A stretch of DNA of 64,000 bases from Crenothrix sp. D3 (lineage in GTDB: Bacteria > Pseudomonadota > Gammaproteobacteria > Methylococcales > Methylomonadaceae): contig MBQZ01000051.1 of assembly GCA_002134785.1 (NCBI GenBank), positions 124,001-188,000 on the forward strand, read 5' to 3'. A program made the translations under genes and the position numbers. Position 1 is the stretch's first letter, and each line of letters opens with the position of its first letter. Below the pieces are notes generated by a model. It had not been told where the DNA came from. It saw only the letters and a list, made by a program, of their open reading frames with translations, and did not search any database. Shown here piece by piece: positions 19,201 to 29,200 of the stretch.

Positions 19201-20114
19201 CAGGCGACAGTTTTGACCAAATCGCCGCCGATGAATTGAATTACACAGGCTGTATTCAATGGGCATTTGAAGATTTACCTGAAACTTACGCCTTCATACA
19301 AAAGGGACAGGATTTTATTGGTTTCCCCGCGTTAGTTGATGAAGGCGACTCGGTGGGCGTGCGCATTTTTGATACCCAACAAAAAGCCGCGTTGCAACAT
19401 TCAGCAGGTTTAATGCGTTTGTTTGCCTTACAACTGCGTAAAGAATGCAGTTATATCAGTAAAAATATGCCGCAATCTGCCGCGATAGAACTAACGTATA
19501 ACCGCTTACCTAAACATCCGTTTGTAGAGACGGCGCAAACCACAAGCACCTATAAAGACGATATGCTAAAATTCATACTGCATAGCGTGTTTATCGACGG
19601 CAAAACCATCCGCACCCAAGCCGCATTTGAACAAAGTTTACGCGAAAACAAAGCAGGATTAATGACGGTAGCCAATGAAGCCAGCAAAATCACCTTAGAC
19701 ATTATGACGCTTTACACCGCTATAAAAACCGCCTTACAACGTTTAAACACCAATGATCCATTGGCAAAAGACCTCAACGAACAATTAGATTTATTAATTT
19801 ATGCGAGTTTTATTCGTAACACGCCTTACGAACAACTCAAAGCTATCCCCCGTTATTTAAAAGCCGCTCAATACCGCTTAGATAAATACGATAACAACGT
19901 GCAAAAAGTCCAAGAAGTAAACCGTTATGCGGTTCGCTACTGGAAAGACATTGAGAAAAAAGCCAAGAAAGACACGGTAACGCCAGAACACGACGCGTTT
20001 CGCTGGGCATTAGAAGAATTTCGCGTATCCTTATTCGCACAACAATTAAAAACCGCTTACCCCGTATCGGCTAAACGCATGGATAAACTCTGGGATGAAC
20101 AAGTGGCTCATTAA
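16215..20114 (+). CDS. hrpA: ATP-dependent RNA helicase HrpA (DEAH-box)
   Basis: 1299 residues, the full HrpA length. RecA-like domain 1 has Walker A GETGSGKT (Lys104) and DEAH at 195-198; SATID is motif III. Domain 2 carries the QRAGRCGR motif VI. Winged-helix, ratchet and OB regions follow, with the long HrpA-specific DUF3418 C-terminal part. In E. coli this helicase rescues stalled or collided ribosomes and acts on fimbrial mRNA. It is probably monocistronic, with its own promoter just upstream. Confidence 0.95.
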   Translation: MTASDLIKQLSQQLPLCLNQDRPHLKRQLDRLNSEVKKGKDSLEALNSFAQRVEKSVALRNKRLASIPVLNFPDLPVTGKKDDIAELIKNNQVLILCGETGSGKTTQLPKICLSIGRGAAGLIGHTQPRRIAARTVADRIAEELGEPLGKSVGYKIRFNDKTHAESLVKLMTDGILLAESQNDPYLNQYDTIIIDEAHERSLNIDFLLGYMKWLLPKRPDLKLIITSATIDPERFSTHFNNAPIIEVSGRTYPVEMRYRPIERETEEDDETGDELQHAILDAVDELYRDLRGDILIFLSGEREIRETTDSLKKHHPNQYEILPLYSKLSVSEQERVFNPKGGKIRIVLATNVAETSLTVPGIRAVIDTGHARISRYSHRSKIQRLPIERISQSSANQRAGRCGRVAEGICIRLYSREDYEARPEFTEPEIMRTNLSAVILQMTALKLGDIEDFPFLEPPEDKMIRDGKTMLHEVNALDKAGKLTETGAKLAQFPTDPKLARMLLAAHDEGCLTEVSIIVSALSVQDPREKPADKMQQADAKHVAFRHPESDFLTLLNIWNTFEVQKKHLSNSKLRKYCTDNFLSYMRMREWFDIHSQIMQVMKGDLKMPLNTTEAAYENVHRALLTGLLSNIGFRHEQYEYIGARGLKFFIFPGSGQHKAKPKWIMAAEQVETSKVYARTVAKIEPEWIEAVATHLVKHNYFDPHWEKKGARCMVSQRTLLYGLTLQTGRKIPYDHVDAKTAREMFIQSALVDHDYHSNAPFYVANQKLLEEVGMIQHKGRRVDLVEDEQWLYSFYDKLLPADVFSGVTLDTWRKTVERENPKLLFLTKDDLTREQENPVNDWDYPDSKKIGTLTIPLQYRFEPGHNEDGVTAIIPVHQLNQLSTAPFDWLVLGMLEEKCIAMIKSLPKQIRKHFVPVPETVKRCLEIEPDFKGTVQEWLGYRLRKLTGEAIPLNAWAMDSLPEHLKMNFRIVEEGKLLDYGRDLKKLQAKYAIEAGDSFDQIAADELNYTGCIQWAFEDLPETYAFIQKGQDFIGFPALVDEGDSVGVRIFDTQQKAALQHSAGLMRLFALQLRKECSYISKNMPQSAAIELTYNRLPKHPFVETAQTTSTYKDDMLKFILHSVFIDGKTIRTQAAFEQSLRENKAGLMTVANEASKITLDIMTLYTAIKTALQRLNTNDPLAKDLNEQLDLLIYASFIRNTPYEQLKAIPRYLKAAQYRLDKYDNNVQKVQEVNRYAVRYWKDIEKKAKKDTVTPEHDAFRWALEEFRVSLFAQQLKTAYPVSAKRMDKLWDEQVAH

Positions 20115-20170
20115 ACGCCGCTTAGTGACGCGGGAAAAACAGCTTTTTAACGCGTAAAACGCTAACCGCT

Positions 20171-20176
20171 TATAAT
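20171..20176 (+). promoter_or_regulatory. Candidate -10 box upstream of the first hybrid kinase
   Basis: TATAAT at 20171-20176, about 70 bases before the kinase start, in the 130-base gap after hrpA. No strong -35 is visible. Confidence 0.35.
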
Positions 20177-20244
20177 CACAAAACATCTTATCTCTCCGTC
20201 TTTACGTTACGGATTGAGTTTATTCACGGATTGTTTTTTTCATT

Positions 20245-23200
20245 ATGCCTGCCGACAATAAAAATAAATTCATGCAAAAATTATTGTTTACACACCTGCT
20301 GGTTGTTTTATTAACCCTCAGCTCATTCAGTTATGGCGATGATAAGCTACTAATTGTTGGTAGCGAACAGGATTATCCACCGTTTGCCTTAGGTTTAACA
20401 GATTCCACTGCCGATGGTTTTACTGTCGAATTGTGGCGAGCTGTCGCTGCCGAAGCGCATATCAACTCGACAATTCGCGTCTTGCCCTTTCGTGACATTT
20501 TGTACGAATTTAAAGCAAAGGAAATTGATGTGCTTATCAATTTGGCACAATCCGATGAACGTCGCCTATTTGCTGATTTTACCGTGCCGCACGTTATTGT
20601 TCGTGGAGCTATTTTTGTTCGTAAAGGTGAAAGCAGCATTAGCTCTGAAGCGGCTTTACAGAATAAACGTATTATCGTGCTGAGTGCTGATTTAGCACAC
20701 GATTACGCGGTGTCTAAGGGCTGGAAAAATCAACTGACATTAGTGGGAACGGCTGAAGAAGGTTTTCAATTACTGGCATCAGGTCAGCATGACGCGCTGT
20801 TGCTGAGTAAATTGGCAGGTCAGCAAACGCTGGAAAAATTAGGGTTAACCAACATTGAAGCCTTGCATATTCCAATAGGTTTTGCGCAGAAATTTTCTTT
20901 TGCTGTCCACAAAGGTAATGCGGAATTACTGGCTAAAATCAACGAGGGTTTGGCATTAACCAAAGTAAATGGCGTTTATGATGCGTTGTATGACAAATGG
21001 TTCGGCGTGTATGAAGAAAAAGCATTGCTACCCACGGTGCTTAAATATCTTGCCCCTGTCGTTGGGCTTTTTCTGCTAATCATGGGGATTAGTTTTTATC
21101 GCCGTAATCACGAGAGCAAACAATATGTGCAGAAACTACAAGCCAATAAAGCCTCATTAGAGGCGGATTTATTAGCCGATATTACCTTGCGCAAAGGGCT
21201 TGAAACTGAGCTTAAAAATATGATTGCCCGCAAAGATATGGCGATTAATGCCTTGAATGCAGGGGTTTTTGTGTGGCGTTTTGACACCAACGAACTCATT
21301 TGGGATAAGTGTATGCGCAGACTTTATGGCGTGCCAGAAGACGTAGGCGACAATCACCTTTACTATGATTCTTGGCTTTCACGCATTCATCCTGACGATA
21401 AAAAAAATACGGAGTCTCTACTCTTAGGTGCGATTGCAGGAACGAACTCGTTCGATACAGAGTTCCGCATTGTGCTGGATAATGATATTCGCTATATTCG
21501 TGCGGCGGCGATACTTGAACGTGATGAAAATGCCTATCCAATACAAATGGTGGGGGTCAATCTTGACATCACCGACATCAAAACGGCAGAAGCACGCATT
21601 ATGGAAAGCAACGCGTCTCTGGAAAAACAGGTGGAAATGCGCACTTCAGAACTCAACACAGCATTAGAAGTTGCCAAAAGTGCAAATTCGGCTAAAACGG
21701 ACTTTTTGGCGAATATGAGTCACGAGATAAGAACGCCGATGAACGCGGTTATCGGCTTGGCTTTTCTGCTGCAAAAACAGGAACTGAACCTTATTGCGCG
21801 GGACATGGTCAACAAAATTGATGATGCAGGGCGTTCTCTGTTAGGTGTCATTAATGAATGCTTGGATTTTTCAAAAATTGAGGCCAATTTATTAGAAATA
21901 GAATACGTCCCTTTCCGCCTTTCCGATATTTTGGATAATCTAACCAGCATTATGAACATTCTGGGTGCTAATAAACCCATTAAGCTGTGTATTGCACCCG
22001 CGCCAAAGGGTTCAGATTATCTGCGTGGCGACCCTATTCGCTTAGAGCAGATATTGATTAATCTGGTTAGCAATGCCATCAAGTTCACAGAAAAAGGCGA
22101 AGTCGTCGTTGAAGTTAATATTACCGACTCCGTATCAACATCAACAGCCAATCAAATAAATATTCATTTTTCAGTACGCGATACGGGCATTGGCATTTCG
22201 CGAGAAAAGCACGAAAGTATTTTCCAGCCTTTCGTTCAAGCAGATAACTCGACCACTCGTGTTTATGGTGGATCAGGATTGGGGCTAGCCATCAGTCGTC
22301 GCTTGGTCGATTTGATGGGGGGAACATTGCAACTCACCAGCGAGATAGGTGTTGGTTCTGAATTTTTCTTTGATTTAACCTTCACCGTAATAGGTAACAT
22401 AAAAGCCGATGCAGTCCCTAGTTTGCCGCCTCAAAACGTCCTGATTATTGATAATAATAACATTGCGCGTAAATTACTTGAAGCCACGGTCATTAGCCTT
22501 GGCTGGAAGGCGCAGGTGGTCGATTCTGATATAAAAGCATTACAGATGCTGACTAAAAAAGGAGCGAATTATTTTGATTTTTTACTGTTAGATTGGTCTG
22601 TAGTCGCGGGCAATGGTAAACAGATCGCGATAAGGATTCAACAACAATTTGGCAAAAAACATTGCCCGATTATTATCATGGTAACTGCGCATAATAGAGA
22701 TATTTTATTAACGCACTCTTCTGACAATGCGTATTTTGATAACATTATTTCTAAGCCTGTCACAGGTTTATCTTTGACTAACGCGGTATTAGAAGTCAAA
22801 ATGAAGCACGGTGAACTGGTGTATGACCATAATCAGTCGGCAAGTGCTGAGCCACTAAAGGATAAATATAATCCGTCAGTAAGTGCTGAGCCACTAAAGG
22901 GATTAAATGTGCTGGTGGTTGATGACAGTGAAATTAATCGAGAAGTGGCGCGTCAAATTCTCACAGGCGAAGGGGCTACTATCGAAGATGCCGAGAATGG
23001 ACTTGATGCCATCAATCAACTAAAAGCTAAACCAAACTATTTTCATGTGGTACTGATGGATGTGCAGATGCCCGTCATGGATGGTTACACCGCGACCCAA
23101 CAAATTCGGATGCTGCCCGAACTGAAGCATTTGCCCATTATTGCACTGACGGCAGGCGCATTCAAAAGTCATCGTACTGCTGCACTGGAGGCGGGCATGG

Positions 23201-23916
23201 ATGATTTTATTGCCAAGCCTTTTGATGTCGATGAATTAGTGGCGTGCGTTCATCGACTCGCTCAACCAAAACAAATTCAAAAAACATCGGTAACAATCGC
23301 GCCACAACTACCGCACACCAGTTATAAAGATATGCCTTTAATTGACATAGACAATGGATTAAAAAAATGGCGTGACCCTGCCTTATATCAGAAGCACTTA
23401 CGCTTATTTTTAACGCAACACGCGCAAAATGTGAACCTTGTTCATGAAAAACTATTAAATACCGATAACACGGCGGCACTGGCAATCACTCATAAACTGT
23501 TGGGTGCGGCGGGTGCGCTGTCGCTGCAGCGTATTGTTCACGTTATTAAAAACCTTGATGAGGCGATTCGTGAACAGGATGATGTGAAGACAGAAAGCGA
23601 GTGTTTCTCGCTGGTTTTTGCGCAAACCATTGATGCGATTCACAAGTACATCGACGATGAAATACCACAACAAACGGAAGAATCAACGCTTGCTGTCTCC
23701 CCTATTTCAATTATTAAAGGACTGGAACAACTGATTGTCACATTGGATAGTGATGATCCAGACCTTATCGAGCCTCAGCTTGCGACACTAGCGGGGCAAT
23801 TACCCAAGGCGGCATTTGACGAGTTAGCCATTGCCATTGAAAATTTTGATTTTCGCGAGGCAGAGACTCTGGCAACAGTCCTGCTCACTGCATTTTTTGA
23901 CTCTACACAGGAATAG
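20245..23916 (+). CDS. Hybrid sensor histidine kinase: SBP3-TM-PAS-HisKA-HATPase-REC-REC-Hpt
   Basis: The 1223 residues begin with a signal sequence (about 10-31). A periplasmic family-3 solute-binding sensor (about 33-255) suggests detection of an amino acid or small ligand. One membrane span (about 268-288, VVGLFLLIMGISFY) and a PAS_3 domain (about 340-445) follow. The kinase has His493 in SHEIRTPMN, N-box LVSNAIKF and DTGIGI. Receiver 1 (about 730-845) has Asp783 but a weakened acidic pocket (IIDNNN). Receiver 2 is canonical (Asp893/Asp894, phospho-acceptor Asp939), and the Hpt has His1083 (THKLLGAAG). It starts an operon: the HD-GYP regulator begins 3 bases after its stop. Confidence 0.93.
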   Translation: MPADNKNKFMQKLLFTHLLVVLLTLSSFSYGDDKLLIVGSEQDYPPFALGLTDSTADGFTVELWRAVAAEAHINSTIRVLPFRDILYEFKAKEIDVLINLAQSDERRLFADFTVPHVIVRGAIFVRKGESSISSEAALQNKRIIVLSADLAHDYAVSKGWKNQLTLVGTAEEGFQLLASGQHDALLLSKLAGQQTLEKLGLTNIEALHIPIGFAQKFSFAVHKGNAELLAKINEGLALTKVNGVYDALYDKWFGVYEEKALLPTVLKYLAPVVGLFLLIMGISFYRRNHESKQYVQKLQANKASLEADLLADITLRKGLETELKNMIARKDMAINALNAGVFVWRFDTNELIWDKCMRRLYGVPEDVGDNHLYYDSWLSRIHPDDKKNTESLLLGAIAGTNSFDTEFRIVLDNDIRYIRAAAILERDENAYPIQMVGVNLDITDIKTAEARIMESNASLEKQVEMRTSELNTALEVAKSANSAKTDFLANMSHEIRTPMNAVIGLAFLLQKQELNLIARDMVNKIDDAGRSLLGVINECLDFSKIEANLLEIEYVPFRLSDILDNLTSIMNILGANKPIKLCIAPAPKGSDYLRGDPIRLEQILINLVSNAIKFTEKGEVVVEVNITDSVSTSTANQINIHFSVRDTGIGISREKHESIFQPFVQADNSTTRVYGGSGLGLAISRRLVDLMGGTLQLTSEIGVGSEFFFDLTFTVIGNIKADAVPSLPPQNVLIIDNNNIARKLLEATVISLGWKAQVVDSDIKALQMLTKKGANYFDFLLLDWSVVAGNGKQIAIRIQQQFGKKHCPIIIMVTAHNRDILLTHSSDNAYFDNIISKPVTGLSLTNAVLEVKMKHGELVYDHNQSASAEPLKDKYNPSVSAEPLKGLNVLVVDDSEINREVARQILTGEGATIEDAENGLDAINQLKAKPNYFHVVLMDVQMPVMDGYTATQQIRMLPELKHLPIIALTAGAFKSHRTAALEAGMDDFIAKPFDVDELVACVHRLAQPKQIQKTSVTIAPQLPHTSYKDMPLIDIDNGLKKWRDPALYQKHLRLFLTQHAQNVNLVHEKLLNTDNTAALAITHKLLGAAGALSLQRIVHVIKNLDEAIREQDDVKTESECFSLVFAQTIDAIHKYIDDEIPQQTEESTLAVSPISIIKGLEQLIVTLDSDDPDLIEPQLATLAGQLPKAAFDELAIAIENFDFREAETLATVLLTAFFDSTQE

Positions 23917-23919
23917 ACG

Positions 23920-24921
23920 ATGTTATCAATCATACTGTGTGTTGATGATGAGCCCATTAATCTGAGTTTATTACGCAATATACTACAAGACGATTATAAA
24001 TTGGTGTTTGCCCGCAATGGTGAGGAGGCATTGGCAGCGGCACTTAAACATAATCCTGATTTAATCTTACTCGATGTACAAATGCCCGATATAAGTGGCT
24101 TTGAAGTCGCACAACAATTAAAAGCCAATTTAAAAACAACGTCTATCCCCATCGTTTTTGTGACCTCTTTATTTGATGACGATCATGAAAAAATGGGGTT
24201 TGATGTCGGTGGTATTGACTACATCATCAAACCTATTTCACCCAGTGTTGTCCGCGCTCGTGTAAAAACTCACTTGACCTTAATACACGCCTCTCAACTT
24301 GAAGCCAGCTATCGAGATGCTATTTATATGCTGGGTGTGGCGGGGCATTACAACGACACTAATACAGGCGCACATATCTGGCGAATGGCAGCTTATGCAC
24401 ATTTATTGGCACAAGCGGTTGGATGGAATGAAAAACGTGCAAAACTGTTAGAAATGGCGGCACCGCTGCACGACACAGGAAAGATTGGCATCCCCGATAC
24501 GATTCTACAAAAAGCCACCGAACTCGATGCCGAAGAATGGGAAACCATGAAGCAACATTCGCAGATTGGTTATGACATTTTAAATACCAGTAACGTACCT
24601 TTATTTCAGCTAGCCGCCGAAATTGCACTCAACCATCATGAAAGATGGGATGGTAGCGGCTATCCAAATGGACTTGCGGGGGAAAATATACCCGAATCAG
24701 CCCGCATCGTGGCTATTGCTGATGTCTTTGACGCGCTGTCTACGAGTCGCCCTTATAAAGAACCGTGGCCATTGGAGCGTATTTTAGTGACACTAGAGGA
24801 GTTGGCTGGGAATCACTTAGAGGAAAGATTAGTCACTGTTTTCATAAAAATTCTGCCACAGATTCTGGAAATCAAGGCTAAATGGGACAGCCGCTCATTA
24901 CTTGACGGTTTTAAGTCGTAA
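23920..24921 (+). CDS. Response regulator with HD-GYP c-di-GMP phosphodiesterase output (RpfG-like), copy 1
   Basis: 333 residues: receiver domain (about 1-120, acidic pair in CVDDEP, phospho-acceptor Asp52 in LLDVQMP, Lys in YIIKPIS) and HD-GYP domain (about 135-325). The catalytic HD is His184-Asp185 in HDTGKIGIPD; downstream come NHHERWDGSGYPNGL and the DVFDALSTSRPYK tail. All visible metal-ligand positions are present, so it should hydrolyse c-di-GMP to pGpG or GMP. It directly follows the hybrid kinase and is its likely phosphorelay target through the Hpt domain. Confidence 0.95.
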   Translation: MLSIILCVDDEPINLSLLRNILQDDYKLVFARNGEEALAAALKHNPDLILLDVQMPDISGFEVAQQLKANLKTTSIPIVFVTSLFDDDHEKMGFDVGGIDYIIKPISPSVVRARVKTHLTLIHASQLEASYRDAIYMLGVAGHYNDTNTGAHIWRMAAYAHLLAQAVGWNEKRAKLLEMAAPLHDTGKIGIPDTILQKATELDAEEWETMKQHSQIGYDILNTSNVPLFQLAAEIALNHHERWDGSGYPNGLAGENIPESARIVAIADVFDALSTSRPYKEPWPLERILVTLEELAGNHLEERLVTVFIKILPQILEIKAKWDSRSLLDGFKS

Positions 24922-24970
24922 GTCGCTGATGATATATCTTTTAACATTTTTGCTGGCAGGATTGTTAAGC

Positions 24971-25040
24971 TGTTCGTGGTTCGACAAGCTCACAGATCAG
25001 CGCGAACGGTTTTTTAATCACAAATACTGCGTTAGCTATA
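24971..25040. repeat. Palindromic TA-ended repeat, copy B (partial or diverged)
   Basis: The core GTTCGTGGTTCGACAAGCTC and GCGAACGG is followed by TTTTTTAATCACAAATACTG and a right end GCGTTAGCTATA. This end matches the GTTAGCTCTA end of copy A. The left half is reduced. It lies in the gap between the first and second HD-GYP genes. Confidence 0.65.
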
Positions 25041-25114
25041 ACGCCTAACATTTTTATTTTAGTGATACAGGGCATTACTTCCTGAATTTTTTAATGCTAC
25101 AAGAGGAATAAACT

Positions 25115-26107
25115 GTGAAAAAAGAGACCATATTGTGTGTTGATGATGACCAGATTCAATTAGGTTTGTTACGCAGCATATTACAAAACGACTACGAATT
25201 GGTGTTTGCGCATAATGGTGCTGAGGCATTGGTAGCCGTACAAAAATATAAACCTGCGTTAATTTTACTTGATGTAGAAATGCCTGATATAAATGGCTTT
25301 GAAGTGAGCAGAAAACTTAAATCTGATTCAAAAACAGGGCATATTCCCATTATTTTTGTGAGTTCCTTAATTGACGAAATGTATGAGAACAGAGGCTTTG
25401 ATTTAGGCTGCGTTGATTATATTACCAAGCCCATTTTCCCGCGTATTATCCTCGCTCGCGTGCGAACGCATTTATCTTTAGCGCGTGCTTCTCGGCTTGA
25501 AGCCTGCTATCGAGGAATCATTTGTACGCTGGGTACTATTGGACTTTACAATGACGACAAGATGAAGGCACACCTTTCGCGAGTGGCGGCATACAGCCAT
25601 TTACTGGCACAAACTATCGGGTGGAACGAAGATAAGGCAACCTTGATGGAAATGGCAGTACCGATGTACGACACGGGAAAAATTGCTATATCCGATACGA
25701 TTCTACGAAAACCCGACCAACTCAGTCCCGAAGAATGGGACATCATGAAACAACATCCGCGTATTGGTTATGATATATTGAGTAAGGTTGACGCGCCCCT
25801 ATTTCAACTAGCCGCAGAGATTGCACTCAATCATCATGAAAGATGGGATGGTAGTGGCTATCCTAATGGTCTTGTTGGTGAAGAGATACCCGAATCAGCC
25901 CGCATCGTTGCCATTGCCGATGTTTTTGACGCGCTATCTATGTCTCTCTCTTATAAAGAAGCGTGGCCGATGAAGTCTATTTTATTGACAATACAAGAGT
26001 CGGCTGGAAATCACTTCGACAAAAATCTGGTCGCTGTTTTTATGGACACGCTACCGCAAATTCTGGAAATCAAGGCTGAATGGGACAGTCATTCATCACC
26101 CGATTAA
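25115..26107 (+). CDS. REC-HD-GYP paralogue with lost catalytic His (copy 2)
   Basis: 330 residues from a GTG start, with GAGGAA upstream. The receiver is intact (Asp53 in LLDVEMP, CVDDDQ). In the HD-GYP domain the HD motif reads Tyr185-Asp186 (MYDTGKIAISD) where both sister genes have His-Asp. The upstream helix reads KMKAHLSRVAAYSH, against TGAHIWRMAAYAH in copy 1. NHHERWDGSGYPNGL is retained. Loss of the first metal-ligand His predicts a dead or altered phosphodiesterase that may still bind c-di-GMP or partner proteins. It sits between two repeat copies and is probably transcribed separately. Confidence 0.92.
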   Translation: MKKETILCVDDDQIQLGLLRSILQNDYELVFAHNGAEALVAVQKYKPALILLDVEMPDINGFEVSRKLKSDSKTGHIPIIFVSSLIDEMYENRGFDLGCVDYITKPIFPRIILARVRTHLSLARASRLEACYRGIICTLGTIGLYNDDKMKAHLSRVAAYSHLLAQTIGWNEDKATLMEMAVPMYDTGKIAISDTILRKPDQLSPEEWDIMKQHPRIGYDILSKVDAPLFQLAAEIALNHHERWDGSGYPNGLVGEEIPESARIVAIADVFDALSMSLSYKEAWPMKSILLTIQESAGNHFDKNLVAVFMDTLPQILEIKAEWDSHSSPD

Positions 26108-26143
26108 ATGCCTAGCACTCTAAGTATTACATGGATTAAAAAA

Positions 26144-26242
26144 CCGTTCGCACTAAGCTGTGAGCTTGTCGAACAGTCAAAGCGTGAATATGGTTCGACA
26201 AGCTCACCACGAACGGCATCATTTTCTTGTGCTTTAGTTATA
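26144..26242. repeat. Palindromic TA-ended repeat, copy C
   Basis: Core CCGTTCG (26144) to CGAACGG (26216), with inner arms GAGCTTGTCGAAC and GGTTCGACAAGCTC. The right arm ATCATTTTCTTGTGCTTTAG ends in TTATA at 26242 and is very like the right arm of copy F. The left arm is diverged and its end is unclear (near 26121). It fills the gap between the second HD-GYP gene and the second kinase. Confidence 0.75.
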
Positions 26243-26282
26243 GCTTGCTCATTTTATTATATCTAACTGGTAGATTCGATTC

Positions 26283-29200
26283 ATGCCTCAATATCTCAGT
26301 AAATTTTTTGTAAACCGTCCGCTGAAAATCGCTGTAGGGTTATTTATAGTGAGTTTGCTAATTGCCACGTTAGCCGCACAGCAACAACGCATAAATAATC
26401 AAGCTGTATTACAGCAATTGTTTAATGATGAGGCAAATAAATTAGTTGATTCTATTATTACCCATATCAACACCTATAACCATGCACTACTGGGTATACG
26501 CGGACTGATTGTGTCGCATGGCGATGACAGTATTACCCGCAAAGCGTTCCAGCTCTATACTATGTCACGCGATTTCGATAGGGAATATAGGGGTGCGCTG
26601 GGTTTTGGATTTATTCGGAAGGTGACGCAGGCAGACGAGGAAAATTTTCTGACTAAAGCGCGTAAAGATGGTATGCCCAATTTTGCTATTAAGGATTTCG
26701 CCCCTCATGAGGGTGATCACTATATTATTCAGTACATTGAACCCGCTGATCGTAATCTAGCGGCTATCGGTTTGGATACTGCCTCTGAAGAAAATCGGCG
26801 CACTGCCGCGATACAGGCAATGCGAGACGGTACGGCAACCATAACCGCGCCTATTACACTGGTTCAAACATCTGGCTTATCATTGCGGTCATTTTTGATT
26901 CTGTTGCCTGTGTATCATTTAACGATGCCGCTTAATACCGCCGAGCTGCGCGAAGCCGCGACTTTTGGCTGGGCTTATGCCCCAATGGTGATTGATGATG
27001 TGCTAACGCAAGCGGGCAGGGCTAGTAGTGATCAAATTACCTTTCAAGTCGTCGATGTGAATCTTGATAAACAGACGACTATTTTTTATTCGAGTGCCAC
27101 ATTTGAGGAAGCGGCTAACACATCGATCAGCACTGCAATTCCCCGCGTTATCTTTGGGCGGCAGTGGCAATTTAACTTACGCGCCCAGCCACTTTTCTAT
27201 AAACACCATACACAATTATCCCCACTTTGGCTAGCCTGTTTTATTGGCTTTTTCGGGTTGATTACCGCGTTATCCGCTTACTTGTATTTGTCTTATTCTC
27301 AGCGCAAAGTGAAGGATTTAATCGAACAAGCGCGACTCGCGGCAATTGTTGAAAGTGCCAATGATGCCATTATCAGTTTCGATTTGAATGGCGTTATTAC
27401 CAGTTGGAACAATGCCGCCGACAGGCTGTTTGATTATTCGCCTACGGAAGCCATCGGAAAAAAAATCTATGATTTGATTACTCCCGATGAATTTCTTCCA
27501 GAAATCGAGCCTTTTTTGCGCAGAATTAGGCGTGGAAAGATTATTGCTCGTAGCAATACGATTCGCAAAACGCGAGCGGGGAAACTGATTGATGTCGCGG
27601 TGTCGTACTCACTGATTTACGACAACAGGGGTATTGTCATCGGTGTCGCCAATACCATCACCGATATTACCGAGCAAAAACGCAGTGAAGACCTGTTTCG
27701 ATTGACCATAGAAGCCATTCCCGATGCTATCGTCACGGTCAATCATGAAAACATAATAACCTTGTTGAATCAAAAGGCAGTTGATCTATTTGGTTATAAA
27801 AGGTCGGAATTATTGGGTCAAAACATCAGTTTTTTGATGCCAAATCACTATCGACAACAGTATTTTCGAGCCGATGCAAATTTTGATACACCATTAATGG
27901 ATCTCCCGCTGTGGTCTGGCGAACAAAATTTGTCTGTGTTGCGTAAGGATGGTGCTGAAATCCCCATCGAAATTCAGTTAAGTCCGATTCAGAGTGCCAC
28001 CGAACACTTCACATTAACAACCATTACCGATATTAGAGCGCGTAAAAACCTTGAAACCGAGGTTCAAACCACACTGGCACGTCTGAAAATGGCGATTACC
28101 GCCTTGAATGCAGGTGTTTGGGTGTGGCGTTTGGATGACAATACACTCTTATGGGACGAACAAATGTTCACGCTGTATGATGCCCCTGAAAGTCTCAAAG
28201 AAACCCAGTTATACTACAACTTCTGGACATCCCGTCTTCATGCTGACGATAGAGAAGAGTCCGAGTCTTTAATCATGGGCGCTATTGCTGGTAAAAATTC
28301 ATTCGATACAGAATTCCGCATTGTGCTTGATAATGGCAACATTCGTCATATTCGCGCATCGGCAATACTTGAACGGGATGCAAAAGGTAAGCCAATACAA
28401 ATGGTGGGGGTCAATCAAGACATTACGACTGTCAAAACCGCCGCTCAAAAAATTAAGCAACTCGATGAACGACGCACTACCGAGTTAAAAGCACTCAACG
28501 CCTCATTAGAACAACAGGTAGACAATCGTACCATTGAACTCAACTTAGCAATGGAAGTTGCTACACTGGCTAATACGGCTAAAACGAATTTTTTGGCTAA
28601 TATGACTCATGAGATAAGAACCCCGATGAATGCCATTATCGGCTTGGCTTATTTGCTACAAAAGGAGGGGCTAAACCCCAATGTGCGGGACATGGTTAAG
28701 CGAATTGATAGTGCTGGGCGTTCTCTGCTGGGTATTATTAACGAATGTCTGGATTTTTCAAAAATTGAGGCAAATCTTTTAGAACTAGAATCCGTGTCTT
28801 TTTGTTTGCCTGAGTTGTTACATAATGTGGCTAATATAATGACCACGCTGGTTGCTGAAAAGCCTATTAAGGCACATATTTTACCTCTGCCCAAAGGGGT
28901 TGATTATCTGATTGGAGACCCCGTTCGCTTGGAGCAGGTGTTGCTTAATTTGATTAGCAACGCCGTCAAGTTTACTAAAAAAGGCGAAGTAATCGTTGAA
29001 GTTCGCGTTATCGACTCGGTATCGACAGGCAGCCACATTTATCTTCACTTCTCAGTGCGAGACACAGGTATCGGTATTGCGCTAGACAAACAGGAGAGCA
29101 TTTTTCATCCGTTCATTCAAGCTGATAATTCAACCACCCGCCTTTATGGTGGCACGGGATTGGGGCTGAGCATCTCTCGTACCTTAGTCAAACTAATGGG

